From NCBI GenBank assembly GCA_021738565.1, contig JAIPBT010000009.1, forward strand, positions 45,978 through 109,977: a stretch of 64,000 nt of DNA, written 5' to 3'. The notes beneath the pieces were generated by a model. The model was given only the letters and a program-made list of their open reading frames with translations. It ran no database searches and was not told the origin of the DNA. A program made the position numbers and the translations under genes. The stretch is from Bacteroidales bacterium (GTDB taxonomy: Bacteria > Bacteroidota > Bacteroidia > Bacteroidales > GCA-2748055). Below are positions 44,132-52,670 of this stretch, in pieces; position 1 is the first letter of the stretch; each line of letters opens with the position of its first letter.

Positions 44132-46201
44132 ATGAAACCAATTGTTACTATTTTAACTCTGATTTTCATCCTCGCTTCCTGCAACAACTTCGAACCGGAG
44201 AAGCTTGAACGCCAACCCGGGCAGGAGGGATCGCGCCAGATTCACCTGGATTTTCACACTTCAGAACAGCTGGAGAACATCGGGGAACACTTTAACAAAA
44301 AGCAGTTCCAGGAGGCCCTGATCGCCGGCAATGTAAATTCCATCAACATTTTTGCCAAGGGCCACCACAGCTGGAGCTACTACCCTACCAAAATAGGAAA
44401 AATGCATCCCCACCTGGATTTTGACCTGATGGGCGCCCAGATCGAAGCCTGTAAGGAGATCGGGGTGAGTGTGCAGCTCTATTTCACCGTTGGCTGGTCG
44501 GCTACGGATGCAATAAACCACCCTGAGTGGGCCGTATTGCGGCAGGATGGATCGAACGACTACAGGGACATGGTAAAGCGACTGGGTGACAATGAAGATT
44601 TCTGGGGATGGGAATACCTCGCTCCTGAAGGCCCCTACGCCGAACTGATCCTGGCACAGACCGAAGAAATCCTTGAGAATTATGATGTGGACGGGATCTG
44701 GTATGACATTCACCAGCCCGAAAGATTGAATTACAATGCCTTCAGCATGAAGGACCTGAAAAAACACGGTATCGACCCCAACAACCGGGAAGCGGTTCGC
44801 AAACGGACCAATGAAAGGTACCATGAATTCTTTCAAAAAACCCATGATCTGATAAAAAGCTATGACGAAGATGCTTCCGTCTACTACAACGGTACCACAC
44901 GTACCTATAACGACGAAAACATCTCCTATTTCAAATACAAATTCTATCAGTACAATACAAAACAAGACCTTGAGGACCTGCCTACATCATGGGCGGGATA
45001 TGATGTCTTTCCCTGGCGATCCAAATATTTTGCGGGAACAGGAAAAGAGGTCGTTGCCATGAGCGGTAAGTTCCACAAATCGTGGGGTGAATTCGGCGGT
45101 TTCAAAGACAAGGAAGCGATCCTTTACGAAGCAGCTTCCATGATCGCCTTCGGGGCCAATTGCAATTTCGGCGACCAGCTGCATCCGTCCGGAATCATGG
45201 ATATGGCCACCTACGAAAACATTGGCCATGCATACGACTACGTGGAAAAGATCGAAGCCTACGGGATTGGAGGAACAAGCGCTGCCCGCACCGGGCTCTA
45301 TGTTAGTGAAAGCAAGGCTGCCATAGAGGGGACTGTCAATATGCTGCTCGAAAGCCAGGTCAACTTCAATGTTGTTAACCTGTTGGACGACTGGTCTGAG
45401 TTCGAGGTCCTGATCGTTACCAGCGGAGGCATCATGTCCCGGGATCTTCAAAAAATTCGAGATTATGTACAGTCCGGCGGCAAGCTGATCGTCATGGGCA
45501 AAGGGGCTTTCCTTGATGGTAAACCCATTGCAGATATAGGTGCATATTTTATTGGAGAAGCAAACTATGACATAGATTACACCATTGCAGGTGAGGAAAT
45601 TATCGACGGACTGGTTCCGTCTCCTTTCCTTAACTACAATGCAGCAATAAGGGTAAAGTCTGAAGAAGGGACAGAGGTGCTGGCTAAGATCAGGGAACCC
45701 TATTTCTCAAGGACCATACACCATTACACTTCCCACAGGAACACCCCGTACAGACTGGAGGATGCTTTTCATCCGGCAATCACCAGGAATGGAAATGTCA
45801 TTTTTTTGGCACACGACCTGGACAAACAATACTACAGTGAAGGGGCACGTCTGCAAAGGGATATTTTCATCAATTCCCTCAACTTGCTGCGTCAAACCCC
45901 TTATGTTGAAGTGGATATGCCCAGCATGGGCAGGATCAACCTGCTGAAACAGGCAGAAAAGAACCGGTATGTGCTTCACCTTTTGTATGCCTCTCCCATC
46001 CAGCGGGGATCCGTAAGGGTGATCGAGGACCTGGTAACGCTTTACGACATACCTGTTTCCATTCATCTTGAAGAGAACATCAAACAGGCCTACCTGGTAC
46101 CCTCGGGTGAAAAGATCCGTTTGAAAAAACAGGATGGAAAATGGATCGGAAACATACCCGAACTTACCTGTCATACCGGATTGGTACTTGAATATGAATA
46201 G
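44132..46201 (+). CDS. GHL6/GH151-like glycoside hydrolase lipoprotein (possible alpha-L-fucosidase)
   Basis: The start at 44132 gives a lipoprotein signal (IVTILTLIFILASCNNF) and 689 residues; longer frames would translate the repeat. The N-terminal half matches the hypothetical-glycosyl-hydrolase-6 (GHL6) barrel (SINIFAKGHHSWSYYPTKIGKMHPHLDFDLMG; YDVDGIWYDIHQPE with a likely nucleophile Asp), and the middle to C-terminal part looks like a beta-galactosidase trimerisation domain (FEVLIVTSGGIMSRDLQKIRDYVQSGGKLIVMGKG). This is the layout of GH151, some of which are alpha-L-fucosidases. A GH29 fucosidase gene follows after 20 bases. Confidence 0.78.
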   Translation: MKPIVTILTLIFILASCNNFEPEKLERQPGQEGSRQIHLDFHTSEQLENIGEHFNKKQFQEALIAGNVNSINIFAKGHHSWSYYPTKIGKMHPHLDFDLMGAQIEACKEIGVSVQLYFTVGWSATDAINHPEWAVLRQDGSNDYRDMVKRLGDNEDFWGWEYLAPEGPYAELILAQTEEILENYDVDGIWYDIHQPERLNYNAFSMKDLKKHGIDPNNREAVRKRTNERYHEFFQKTHDLIKSYDEDASVYYNGTTRTYNDENISYFKYKFYQYNTKQDLEDLPTSWAGYDVFPWRSKYFAGTGKEVVAMSGKFHKSWGEFGGFKDKEAILYEAASMIAFGANCNFGDQLHPSGIMDMATYENIGHAYDYVEKIEAYGIGGTSAARTGLYVSESKAAIEGTVNMLLESQVNFNVVNLLDDWSEFEVLIVTSGGIMSRDLQKIRDYVQSGGKLIVMGKGAFLDGKPIADIGAYFIGEANYDIDYTIAGEEIIDGLVPSPFLNYNAAIRVKSEEGTEVLAKIREPYFSRTIHHYTSHRNTPYRLEDAFHPAITRNGNVIFLAHDLDKQYYSEGARLQRDIFINSLNLLRQTPYVEVDMPSMGRINLLKQAEKNRYVLHLLYASPIQRGSVRVIEDLVTLYDIPVSIHLEENIKQAYLVPSGEKIRLKKQDGKWIGNIPELTCHTGLVLEYE

Positions 46202-46221
46202 AATCAAATAAAACCATTGTG

Positions 46222-47877
46222 ATGAAGTATTTTGCACCGGTTCTGATTTTCGCTTTCATTATTATTGAAAGTTGCAACCAACCTGCCGGGGAAAAAGAAT
46301 ATGTTCCCTTCCGGTATAAGTATTCAATAGAAGAACTGAAAGAACAGTTCTCGGAAAAAATGATTGAAGAGGCGCGGAAGGATGCTTCAGAACTGGAAGA
46401 AGTAAACCTGAAAGGAACCTATAACGGAAGCCTGGAATCCATTGACAGGCATCCTGTTCCGGAGTGGTACAGTGATGCCAAACTGGGCATTTTCTACGAC
46501 TGGGGACCCTACTCGATCGCGGGCTATGGTGAAAAGGGATGGAGCCGGGCCAGGTATCCCGACTGGTACCTGAACCATATGTACCATAACTATGCCGACT
46601 ATCATAAGAAAACGTGGGGTGAGGATTTTCACCGGGATGATTTCATCGGCATGTTCACTGCTGAAAATTTTAATGGAGAAAGGATCGTTGAAATGGTTAA
46701 AATGAGCGGTGCGAAATACATAGTTCCGTTCAATAAGCACCATGATGGATTTTGCCTGTGGGACTCCAAATACACCCACCGCGACGTTGTTGATATGGAG
46801 CCGGGCCGCGATCTTACTGCCGAACTGATCAGCGCCTGTGAAAAAGCTGGAATATACCATGGTTTTTATTTCTCTGTTGAAGAATATGAATATCCCCTGA
46901 TCAATGAAAATGATTCACTGGTGATCCGGTACTGGTCTGACAACATGGCGCCGGACAATTCAGGCGTGGCAAAAAGTGAGGGGGAGATCACCGGTGCGTT
47001 TTCAGGTGCAAGGGACAACAGGAAATTGTCGGGCAAGATCCCGGTCACGGATTTTATCGATGAGCTGATCGTGCCACAGGCAAAGGACTTTATCGATCGT
47101 TATGATCCTGATATTTTGTGGTTCGACGGGGAGTGGCAAAGGCCAGCTTCCTATTACAGGACCCCGGAGATCGTAGCTTATTTTTACAACTGGGCAGAAG
47201 GAAGAAAAGAGGTAGTTTCCAATGACCGGCTTGGAATGGGAACCCGCGGGGAACATGGTGATTTCTACACCAGCGAAACGGATGAGGTGGTTGAGAGGAT
47301 GAACGAACCCTGGGAGGAGAACAGGTCGATGTCGGAATCCTATGGATACAACCACCTGGATTCACTGGAAAATTACCTTACCCCCGATGAGTTGATCGAG
47401 ATGCTGGTCAGGATCGTGGCCAAAGGAGGAAACCTCAACCTGATGGTCAATCCCGACGGAACCGCTAAAATTCCCCGGTTGCAGCTGAACCTTCTGAAGG
47501 AATTGGGAAGCTGGCTGGAGGTGAATGGAGAGGCGATATACAATACAAGGCCCTATGAGAAATTATGTGACAATACGCAGCTGGGTCAGCCTGTCTGGTA
47601 CACCATGAGTAAAGACAGCACCTGGGCCTATGCCATTGTATTCGACTGGCCCAAAAGTGAGACTTTTATATGTCCCGGTGCAAACATGGTCTGGGAAAGT
47701 GATGTAACCATGCTGGGGTATGATCAGCCCCTGGAGTGGGTGGATGTGGGAAGAGACCTTTGGGGTTTGTCGGCAAAGGTCCCTCCGGAAATGCTTGGCA
47801 ACCCTGATGCACGTCCCTGCGATCATGCATGGGTGCTGAAATTCAGGTACGATAAGGACAATGAGTGGGGGAGGTAG
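46222..47877 (+). CDS. GH29 alpha-L-fucosidase lipoprotein
   Basis: The 551-residue product has a lipoprotein signal (IFAFIIIESCNQP) and a GH29 catalytic domain: PEWYSDAKLGIFYDWGPYS, the hallmark KHHDGFCLWDS (about residue 173) and PDILWFDGEW with the nucleophile Asp (about 294). A C-terminal beta-domain follows (YAIVFDWPKSETFICPGANMV). It cuts terminal alpha-linked fucose. It begins 20 bases after the GH151-like gene, so the two fucosidase-type enzymes form one unit. The ATG at 46222 is preferred over a GTG three bases upstream. The stop opens directly into GGGGGACGGTGGGACAG repeats. Confidence 0.9.
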   Translation: MKYFAPVLIFAFIIIESCNQPAGEKEYVPFRYKYSIEELKEQFSEKMIEEARKDASELEEVNLKGTYNGSLESIDRHPVPEWYSDAKLGIFYDWGPYSIAGYGEKGWSRARYPDWYLNHMYHNYADYHKKTWGEDFHRDDFIGMFTAENFNGERIVEMVKMSGAKYIVPFNKHHDGFCLWDSKYTHRDVVDMEPGRDLTAELISACEKAGIYHGFYFSVEEYEYPLINENDSLVIRYWSDNMAPDNSGVAKSEGEITGAFSGARDNRKLSGKIPVTDFIDELIVPQAKDFIDRYDPDILWFDGEWQRPASYYRTPEIVAYFYNWAEGRKEVVSNDRLGMGTRGEHGDFYTSETDEVVERMNEPWEENRSMSESYGYNHLDSLENYLTPDELIEMLVRIVAKGGNLNLMVNPDGTAKIPRLQLNLLKELGSWLEVNGEAIYNTRPYEKLCDNTQLGQPVWYTMSKDSTWAYAIVFDWPKSETFICPGANMVWESDVTMLGYDQPLEWVDVGRDLWGLSAKVPPEMLGNPDARPCDHAWVLKFRYDKDNEWGR

Positions 47878-47880
47878 GGG

Positions 47881-47995
47881 GACGGTGGGACAGTGAGACG
47901 GTGGGACAGTGGGACAGTGAGACAGTAAATGATCAACGGATATGGCTAAATAGTATCTAATATACCGCAACACCGCAACACCGCAACACAATACT
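47881..47995. repeat. Core repeat copy with GACAGTGGGACAGTGAG arms
   Basis: The GH29 stop is followed by GACGGTGGGACAGTGAGAC units, then the conserved core (TGATCAACGGATATGGCTAA and TAGTATCTAATATACCGC) and CAACACCGCAACACCGCAAC units. It is the fourth of the seven core copies and lies inverted relative to the first and third. Confidence 0.75.
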
Positions 47996-47998
47996 ATA

Positions 47999-48541
47999 TT
48001 ATCTCTTCATCATGGCATCCAGCTTTTCCCGGCAGGCCGGACAAAATTCAATTTCCTTTTGATCCAGGTCCTCGACATAGGTACTTGACCGCATGATGCA
48101 AACCGGGTTGATACAGTGCTTGAGCCCGAAGGTATGCCCCAGCTCATGCACAACAACCTTGCTGAACCTTTCGCGCATCAGCTGATCATCCCTTTTTAGT
48201 CCGTAAAGCTCATTTCTCAGCCTGTAATTCGACGCAATGGCATAGTCTCCTTCGAGAACAGCCTGTCCGAAAATGTAGGTCAGAATGGGTATAAAAAGAT
48301 CTCCCTGGAAAACGCTCAGGTGCTTGATATAGCCGGGTGTGTATCGTGAGATGAGCAATTCAAGAAGCATATCCGCATTGTACTGCCGCCGTGCCGGGTT
48401 GTAGTATTTCGAGACATCTATGGTACATTCAAACACATCAACATCCACCTGAAAGATCCTTGACACATCCCTGCATATATGCATTTTGGTCTTGTTTTCA
48501 AACCTTCCGCAGGTTACTATTTTTATCTTCGGCCTCTTCAA
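47999..48541 (-). CDS. Archaemetzincin-family zinc metalloprotease
   Basis: The 180-residue protein is an archaemetzincin. The zinc site is VVHELGHTFGLKHCINPVCIM, the family's HExxHxxGxxHC-x4-CxM signature, and a second cysteine pair FCPACREKLDAMM follows, which binds a second zinc. The protein is a cytoplasmic minimal metzincin, and the substrate is not known. It is a single gene read toward the repeat after the GH29 gene. Upstream is a 270-base gap with repeats. Confidence 0.93.
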   Translation of the reverse strand: MKRPKIKIVTCGRFENKTKMHICRDVSRIFQVDVDVFECTIDVSKYYNPARRQYNADMLLELLISRYTPGYIKHLSVFQGDLFIPILTYIFGQAVLEGDYAIASNYRLRNELYGLKRDDQLMRERFSKVVVHELGHTFGLKHCINPVCIMRSSTYVEDLDQKEIEFCPACREKLDAMMKR

Positions 48542-48811
48542 ATGTTACTTTCTTAATTAAAGGCTTCCTGACTATATGTTTTGTTGTTACACAAAGTGCA
48601 CGAAGAAGACACAAAGGTCACAAAGGTATTTACCTAATAGCCACCTGGCCCCTGGCTTCACACAATATATATATTTTACTCTATATATAAATATATTTCT
48701 TTTCGTTCCCAAACAAATAGAAGAAGAACGCTGTATAACCTAATTATTCACCCGACTTATCCTCGGGTTCATGAGCTCTTCGCCGCGGCGAATCGGTTCG
48801 TAATTATTCGC
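48542..48811. repeat. Gap with cacaaag-type repeat and REP-like palindrome
   Basis: Between the archaemetzincin and the NtrC-type gene no coding sequence is seen. A TTACACAAAGTGCACGAAG-type block lies at 48592-48628. The inverted copy of the REP-like element from 4735-4790, with TTCGCCGCGGCGAA at 48779-48792, lies just upstream of the 3' end of the regulator gene. Confidence 0.65.
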
Positions 48812-50149
48812 CTATTGCCTCTTCAATTTATACTTTCTTATCTTATTGTACAGCGTTGCCCTGTCAACATGCAACGCCTTCGCACTCCGGCTGATGTTCC
48901 AGTTGTATTTGTTCAGGATCTTCATTATATGTTTCTTTTCTAGATCACCAAGGCTCTCCACCGAGCTGTTGATCACCTCCCTGCCCAAGGGCAGATCCTT
49001 TAGTCTGATCACTTTACCGTTCCCCACAACAATGGCCCTCTCGATCATGTTCTCCAGTTCCCTGACATTGCCCGGGAACTCAAACTCCATCAAGTGCTTC
49101 AGGGCGGCATCCTCAACGGTGAGGAGGTCCCGGCTCATTGACCTGCAATATTTTGATATAAAATGATCCACCAGCAGCGGTATGTCCTCTTTCCTTTCCC
49201 TGAGGGGCGGGATCCTGATGTTCAGCACGTTCAGCCTGTAGTAAAGGTCCTCCCTGAAAGTGCCGTTCTTTACCATATTCTCAAGGTCCCTGTTGGTGGC
49301 GCATATCACCCTGAAATCGGACTTGATCTCCTTGTTGCCGCCTACCCGGACGAAGGTTTTCGACTCGAGGACCCGCAGCAGTTCAACCTGCATTTTGGCT
49401 GAAATGGTTGCTATCTCATCCAGGAAGATCGTTCCCCCGTCTGCCATTTCAAACCTTCCTTTCCTGGTAAAGCTTGCCCCTGTGAATGCACCCCGCTCAT
49501 GTCCGAACAATTCGCTCTCCAGGAGACTCTCCGTCAGCGCCCCGCAATGCACACTGATCAATGGAAAGTATTTCCGGGAAGAGTTGGTATGGATCGCCCT
49601 GGCAAAAAGCTCCTTCCCTGTTCCGCTCTCACCTGTAATGATGACCGATGAATTGGATTGCGCGATATTCTCAATTTCCCGGAGCACCTTTTTTATTGCA
49701 TCACTTTTACCAACAATGTCCTCTACATCCACAAGGGAGGTGAGCTTTTCTTTCAGTTGTTCATTCTCAGACTGCAGAGCGACCTGCTTCGCCGCGTTCC
49801 TGATCAGGTGGGTAAGATCATCCGGGTCAAATGGTTTTGTAACATAGTCGAATGCTCCGCGCTTCAAGGCAAGCACTGCTGTTTCAACCGATGCGAAAGC
49901 AGTCATGATGATAAATACCGGCTCCCTGGCAAGTGCCTTCATCCGTTTCTGGAGTTCCATTCCATCCATGCCCGGCATTTTTATATCGGCCAGGACTATG
50001 TCAAAATTTTTGGATTCCAGCTTGGTAAGCGCCTGCTTGCCGTCTTCGGCACATTCCACATCATACCCATCATCAATGAACCAGTTACAGAGAGAATCCC
50101 TTACCGATTCTTCATCATCCACGATCAATATTGATACATTTTCAGCCAT
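48812..50149 (-). CDS. NtrC-type sigma-54-dependent response regulator
   Basis: The 445-residue regulator has a receiver domain (SILIVDDEESVRD; phosphoacceptor Asp in IVLADIKMPGMDG, about residue 57), an AAA+ domain with Walker A GESGTGKELF (about 172), the sigma-54-contact loop GAFTGASFTRKG and GTIFLDEIATISAKMQ, and a C-terminal Fis-type HTH (NISRSAKALHVDRATLYNKIRKYKL). It starts 11 bases after the sensor kinase gene. It should activate sigma-54 promoters for the redox module upstream, where one candidate site is present at 56856-56870. Confidence 0.95.
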   Translation of the reverse strand: MAENVSILIVDDEESVRDSLCNWFIDDGYDVECAEDGKQALTKLESKNFDIVLADIKMPGMDGMELQKRMKALAREPVFIIMTAFASVETAVLALKRGAFDYVTKPFDPDDLTHLIRNAAKQVALQSENEQLKEKLTSLVDVEDIVGKSDAIKKVLREIENIAQSNSSVIITGESGTGKELFARAIHTNSSRKYFPLISVHCGALTESLLESELFGHERGAFTGASFTRKGRFEMADGGTIFLDEIATISAKMQVELLRVLESKTFVRVGGNKEIKSDFRVICATNRDLENMVKNGTFREDLYYRLNVLNIRIPPLRERKEDIPLLVDHFISKYCRSMSRDLLTVEDAALKHLMEFEFPGNVRELENMIERAIVVGNGKVIRLKDLPLGREVINSSVESLGDLEKKHIMKILNKYNWNISRSAKALHVDRATLYNKIRKYKLKRQ

Positions 50150-50160
50150 AAGATGTTGTT

Positions 50161-51840
50161 TTAATCGCCTGAAAGCGGCAGTATTATTTTTATCACTGTT
50201 CCCTTACCCGGTTGTGAACGGACCCTGATCATTCCCTTGTGGTTTTCCACGATGCCATGAACAATGGATAATCCCAGTCCGATTCCGCTGCTTTCCCTTT
50301 TTGTTGAATAAAAAGGTTCAAATATGTGCGACAGTTCTTCCTCAGATATACCGATCCCGTTGTCCCTGATCTCTATACAAATATGATTGTCCTCATCGTT
50401 GTATGTCCTGATGTTGATCTCACCGTTTTCCCTGATGGCTTCGGTAGAATTCACAAGCAGGGCAACGCAGGCCTGCTTGACCTGGTTAGGACTGCAAAAG
50501 ACCAGGTCCTTTTCAGCCTTCAGCTCCTTCCTGAAGGAAATATTTGCCATTTTTATGGAATGCGCCATCAGTGCATAGGTTTCATGAAGCAGCTTGTGAA
50601 TCCCCTCATTTTCAAAATCTTCCTGATCCTTCCGCGAAAAATCAAGCAGCCCTTTTACAATATCCCCGCACCTCCTGGTTTCTGATTCAATCAGTTTCAG
50701 GTTTTTCAGGATCGATTCCTTTTTTGGATGATCAAAAACGGAATTGCTCAATTGCTTGTGCACAAGTTTGGAGTATACGAGAATACCTGACAGGGGATTG
50801 TTGATCTCATGTGCCACCGATGAAGATAGTTTACCCAGGGAGGCGATCCTCTCCACGTGGATCAGTTCATTCTGGGCCCGGGAAAGGGCTTCGGATTTTT
50901 TCTGTACCTTGTATTCCAGCTGGTACGACCAGTTTTGAAGTTCTTCGGTGGCTTCGTCAATATTGTTGAGCATATTGTTGAATGCCTCGGAAACCAGCCG
51001 CATGTCATCCAGCAGGTGTGGCTCCAGTTTGATCCTGATGCTCGTATCACCGCTGGATACAGCCTCACTGGCCCGGATGATCGAATGCAGCGGATCCTTG
51101 ATCCTCCTGCGTGTGAAAAGTACCAGGAAGGTGACCATGAAACCGGTGATCAGCAATGCAAGAAGGAGAAAATCCATGGATGAGCGGTCAAGAAAAGTAT
51201 CCAGGTCCTTCAAGGGCATGTTGATAAGCAGCGAGCCAAGGACCTCTTCATCTTCACTGTGTGCATGGCAAGCCGCCGTGTAACAGGATGGTTCATTCAT
51301 AATCGGCTTTCTGATGAGCAAATGTCTCTCTGAACCTTCAGACTGGTATACCCCGCACCCCGGAATGTTATCCATGATCCGGTACTCATTTTCCAAGTAT
51401 GAAAAAATCGAGGAAAAATCTGCATGGCAGGCCGTGCAGTTGGGATCTCCGCGGTTATCGAGTTCTGCAGACAGTGAACTGTACGCCAGCTGGTTGTATT
51501 CGTTGTACATGTTCACCTCGTTGATCCCCGTCATGTTGCTGATGATATCAAGCTCACGCTGCAGCATGGTCTTGTCGTTTTCCAGCATGGAATAGTACAA
51601 CGACCCTTCTACAATTGAACTCACACGGTCACCGGTCTGCTTGATGGTTGTTTCAAACAGATCCGTATAGATTGTGCGGAATACAATGTTGAAGAGGATG
51701 AACAGTACAAACAGGGAACCCACGATGATAAATACCACCCTGCCGTATATGGAGGACCGGAAACGGATGTAGCTCTTATAGACCTTCTTCTCCGCGGAAC
51801 GTCTGAAAAACAGATTCAATCGACGCTTAAATAGTTTCAT
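50161..51840 (-). CDS. Heme-c-type sensor histidine kinase
   Basis: The 559-residue kinase has an N-terminal membrane helix (YGRVVFIIVGSLFVLFILFNIVF, about 34-56), a periplasmic region of about 165 residues, a second helix (FLLLALLITGFMVTFLVLF, about 221-240), HAMP, HisKA with phosphoacceptor His in SSVAHEINNPLSGILVYS, and HATPase (DNGIGISEEELSHIFEPFY; GIGLGLSIVHGIVENHKG). The periplasmic part has CTACH (about residue 136) and CYTAACH (about 182), the latter C-x4-CH, plus VLGSLLINM. Such sites bind c-type heme, so the sensor probably monitors redox state or a gas. It is paired with the NtrC-type gene. Confidence 0.9.
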   Translation of the reverse strand: MKLFKRRLNLFFRRSAEKKVYKSYIRFRSSIYGRVVFIIVGSLFVLFILFNIVFRTIYTDLFETTIKQTGDRVSSIVEGSLYYSMLENDKTMLQRELDIISNMTGINEVNMYNEYNQLAYSSLSAELDNRGDPNCTACHADFSSIFSYLENEYRIMDNIPGCGVYQSEGSERHLLIRKPIMNEPSCYTAACHAHSEDEEVLGSLLINMPLKDLDTFLDRSSMDFLLLALLITGFMVTFLVLFTRRRIKDPLHSIIRASEAVSSGDTSIRIKLEPHLLDDMRLVSEAFNNMLNNIDEATEELQNWSYQLEYKVQKKSEALSRAQNELIHVERIASLGKLSSSVAHEINNPLSGILVYSKLVHKQLSNSVFDHPKKESILKNLKLIESETRRCGDIVKGLLDFSRKDQEDFENEGIHKLLHETYALMAHSIKMANISFRKELKAEKDLVFCSPNQVKQACVALLVNSTEAIRENGEINIRTYNDEDNHICIEIRDNGIGISEEELSHIFEPFYSTKRESSGIGLGLSIVHGIVENHKGMIRVRSQPGKGTVIKIILPLSGD

Positions 51841-51921
51841 GCAGCATTTAATACATTTTTGTGATCAACCAGTAACAACACAACCCCGTATATCACCTTT
51901 GAAATTACAAAATTAAACGGA

Positions 51922-52635
51922 TCAATCCAGTATCTCCGACTGAAATTTTCTCCATATATCTTCCGGCATCTCTGCAAGCAGGGCATTCTTCAGTTCACCA
52001 CCCTCCTGGAGTACCACGGGCGGAAGATCTGCTGACCTGACCTTGCCGAATGAACCGGAAAAGAAATCCTTTACCCTTTCAAGCTCATTCTTCGCCCACT
52101 CCTCGGCATCTTCCGACATCAGGCAGGCAGCTGTTTCTGTTTTCCATTTTTCAGGCTCGATCCGGTACAACCACCCTTTTCCATAGGGATCCTGGTTGAT
52201 CTTTCCCCGGTCTTCCTTCAGCGACATATTTGCCCCTTTGATGACCCCGGAGATCGGAGAAGCGATGTCCAGTTTTTTTCCTTCCTGTTCAAGTGAGGCG
52301 ATCACCTCACCTTTCTCTATTTTTTCCCCGTTCTTTTTCAGGTAGTCAACGCTAACGCCACCGGTGATATGCAGCAACAGGTCGTCTATCCCAACTTTTG
52401 CCTGTCCGGATCTTTCCAGGAAGGCCCAGGTATGGTTCCTGTCGAACATCAATCCATGGGGTATTCTTAAAACCTCCAGTGAAATGGCCTGAATTTTATC
52501 TGCAAATTTGTTGACGGCATTCACAGGTTTGTTAAGCCACATCCATACCGGTATGGTCAGCAACAGAAAGCCGATCACGATGATATACTCGATGCCCTTG
52601 GTATCGAAAATATCTGTATAGCTAAATGCATCCAT
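51922..52635 (-). CDS. Membrane-anchored GcvH-like (lipoyl-domain) protein
   Basis: The 237-residue protein has one N-terminal membrane helix (about 16-34) and then a GcvH-like domain: RNHTWAFLERSGQAKVGIDDLLLHITGG, KKNGEKIEKGEVIASLEQEGKKLDIASPISGVI and NQDPYGKGWLYRIEP. The lysine in EGKKLDI (Lys120 or 121) stands near the place of the lipoylated Lys of GcvH but is shifted by one. The C-terminus (VVLQEGGELKNALLAEMPEDIWRKF) is shared with the PBP fusion gene at 55126. It follows the NrfD-like gene after 35 bases. No glycine-cleavage partner (GcvP, GcvT) is here. Confidence 0.8.
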   Translation of the reverse strand: MDAFSYTDIFDTKGIEYIIVIGFLLLTIPVWMWLNKPVNAVNKFADKIQAISLEVLRIPHGLMFDRNHTWAFLERSGQAKVGIDDLLLHITGGVSVDYLKKNGEKIEKGEVIASLEQEGKKLDIASPISGVIKGANMSLKEDRGKINQDPYGKGWLYRIEPEKWKTETAACLMSEDAEEWAKNELERVKDFFSGSFGKVRSADLPPVVLQEGGELKNALLAEMPEDIWRKFQSEILD

Positions 52636-52670
52636 AAGTTTTTATTTTTCTCTATTCTTTTATTCATGTT

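Noticed and set aside
51922..52635. Glycine cleavage system gene gcvH
   Set aside because: The protein has a membrane helix, an extra C-terminal tail and a shifted lysine, and lies with redox genes rather than gcvP/gcvT.
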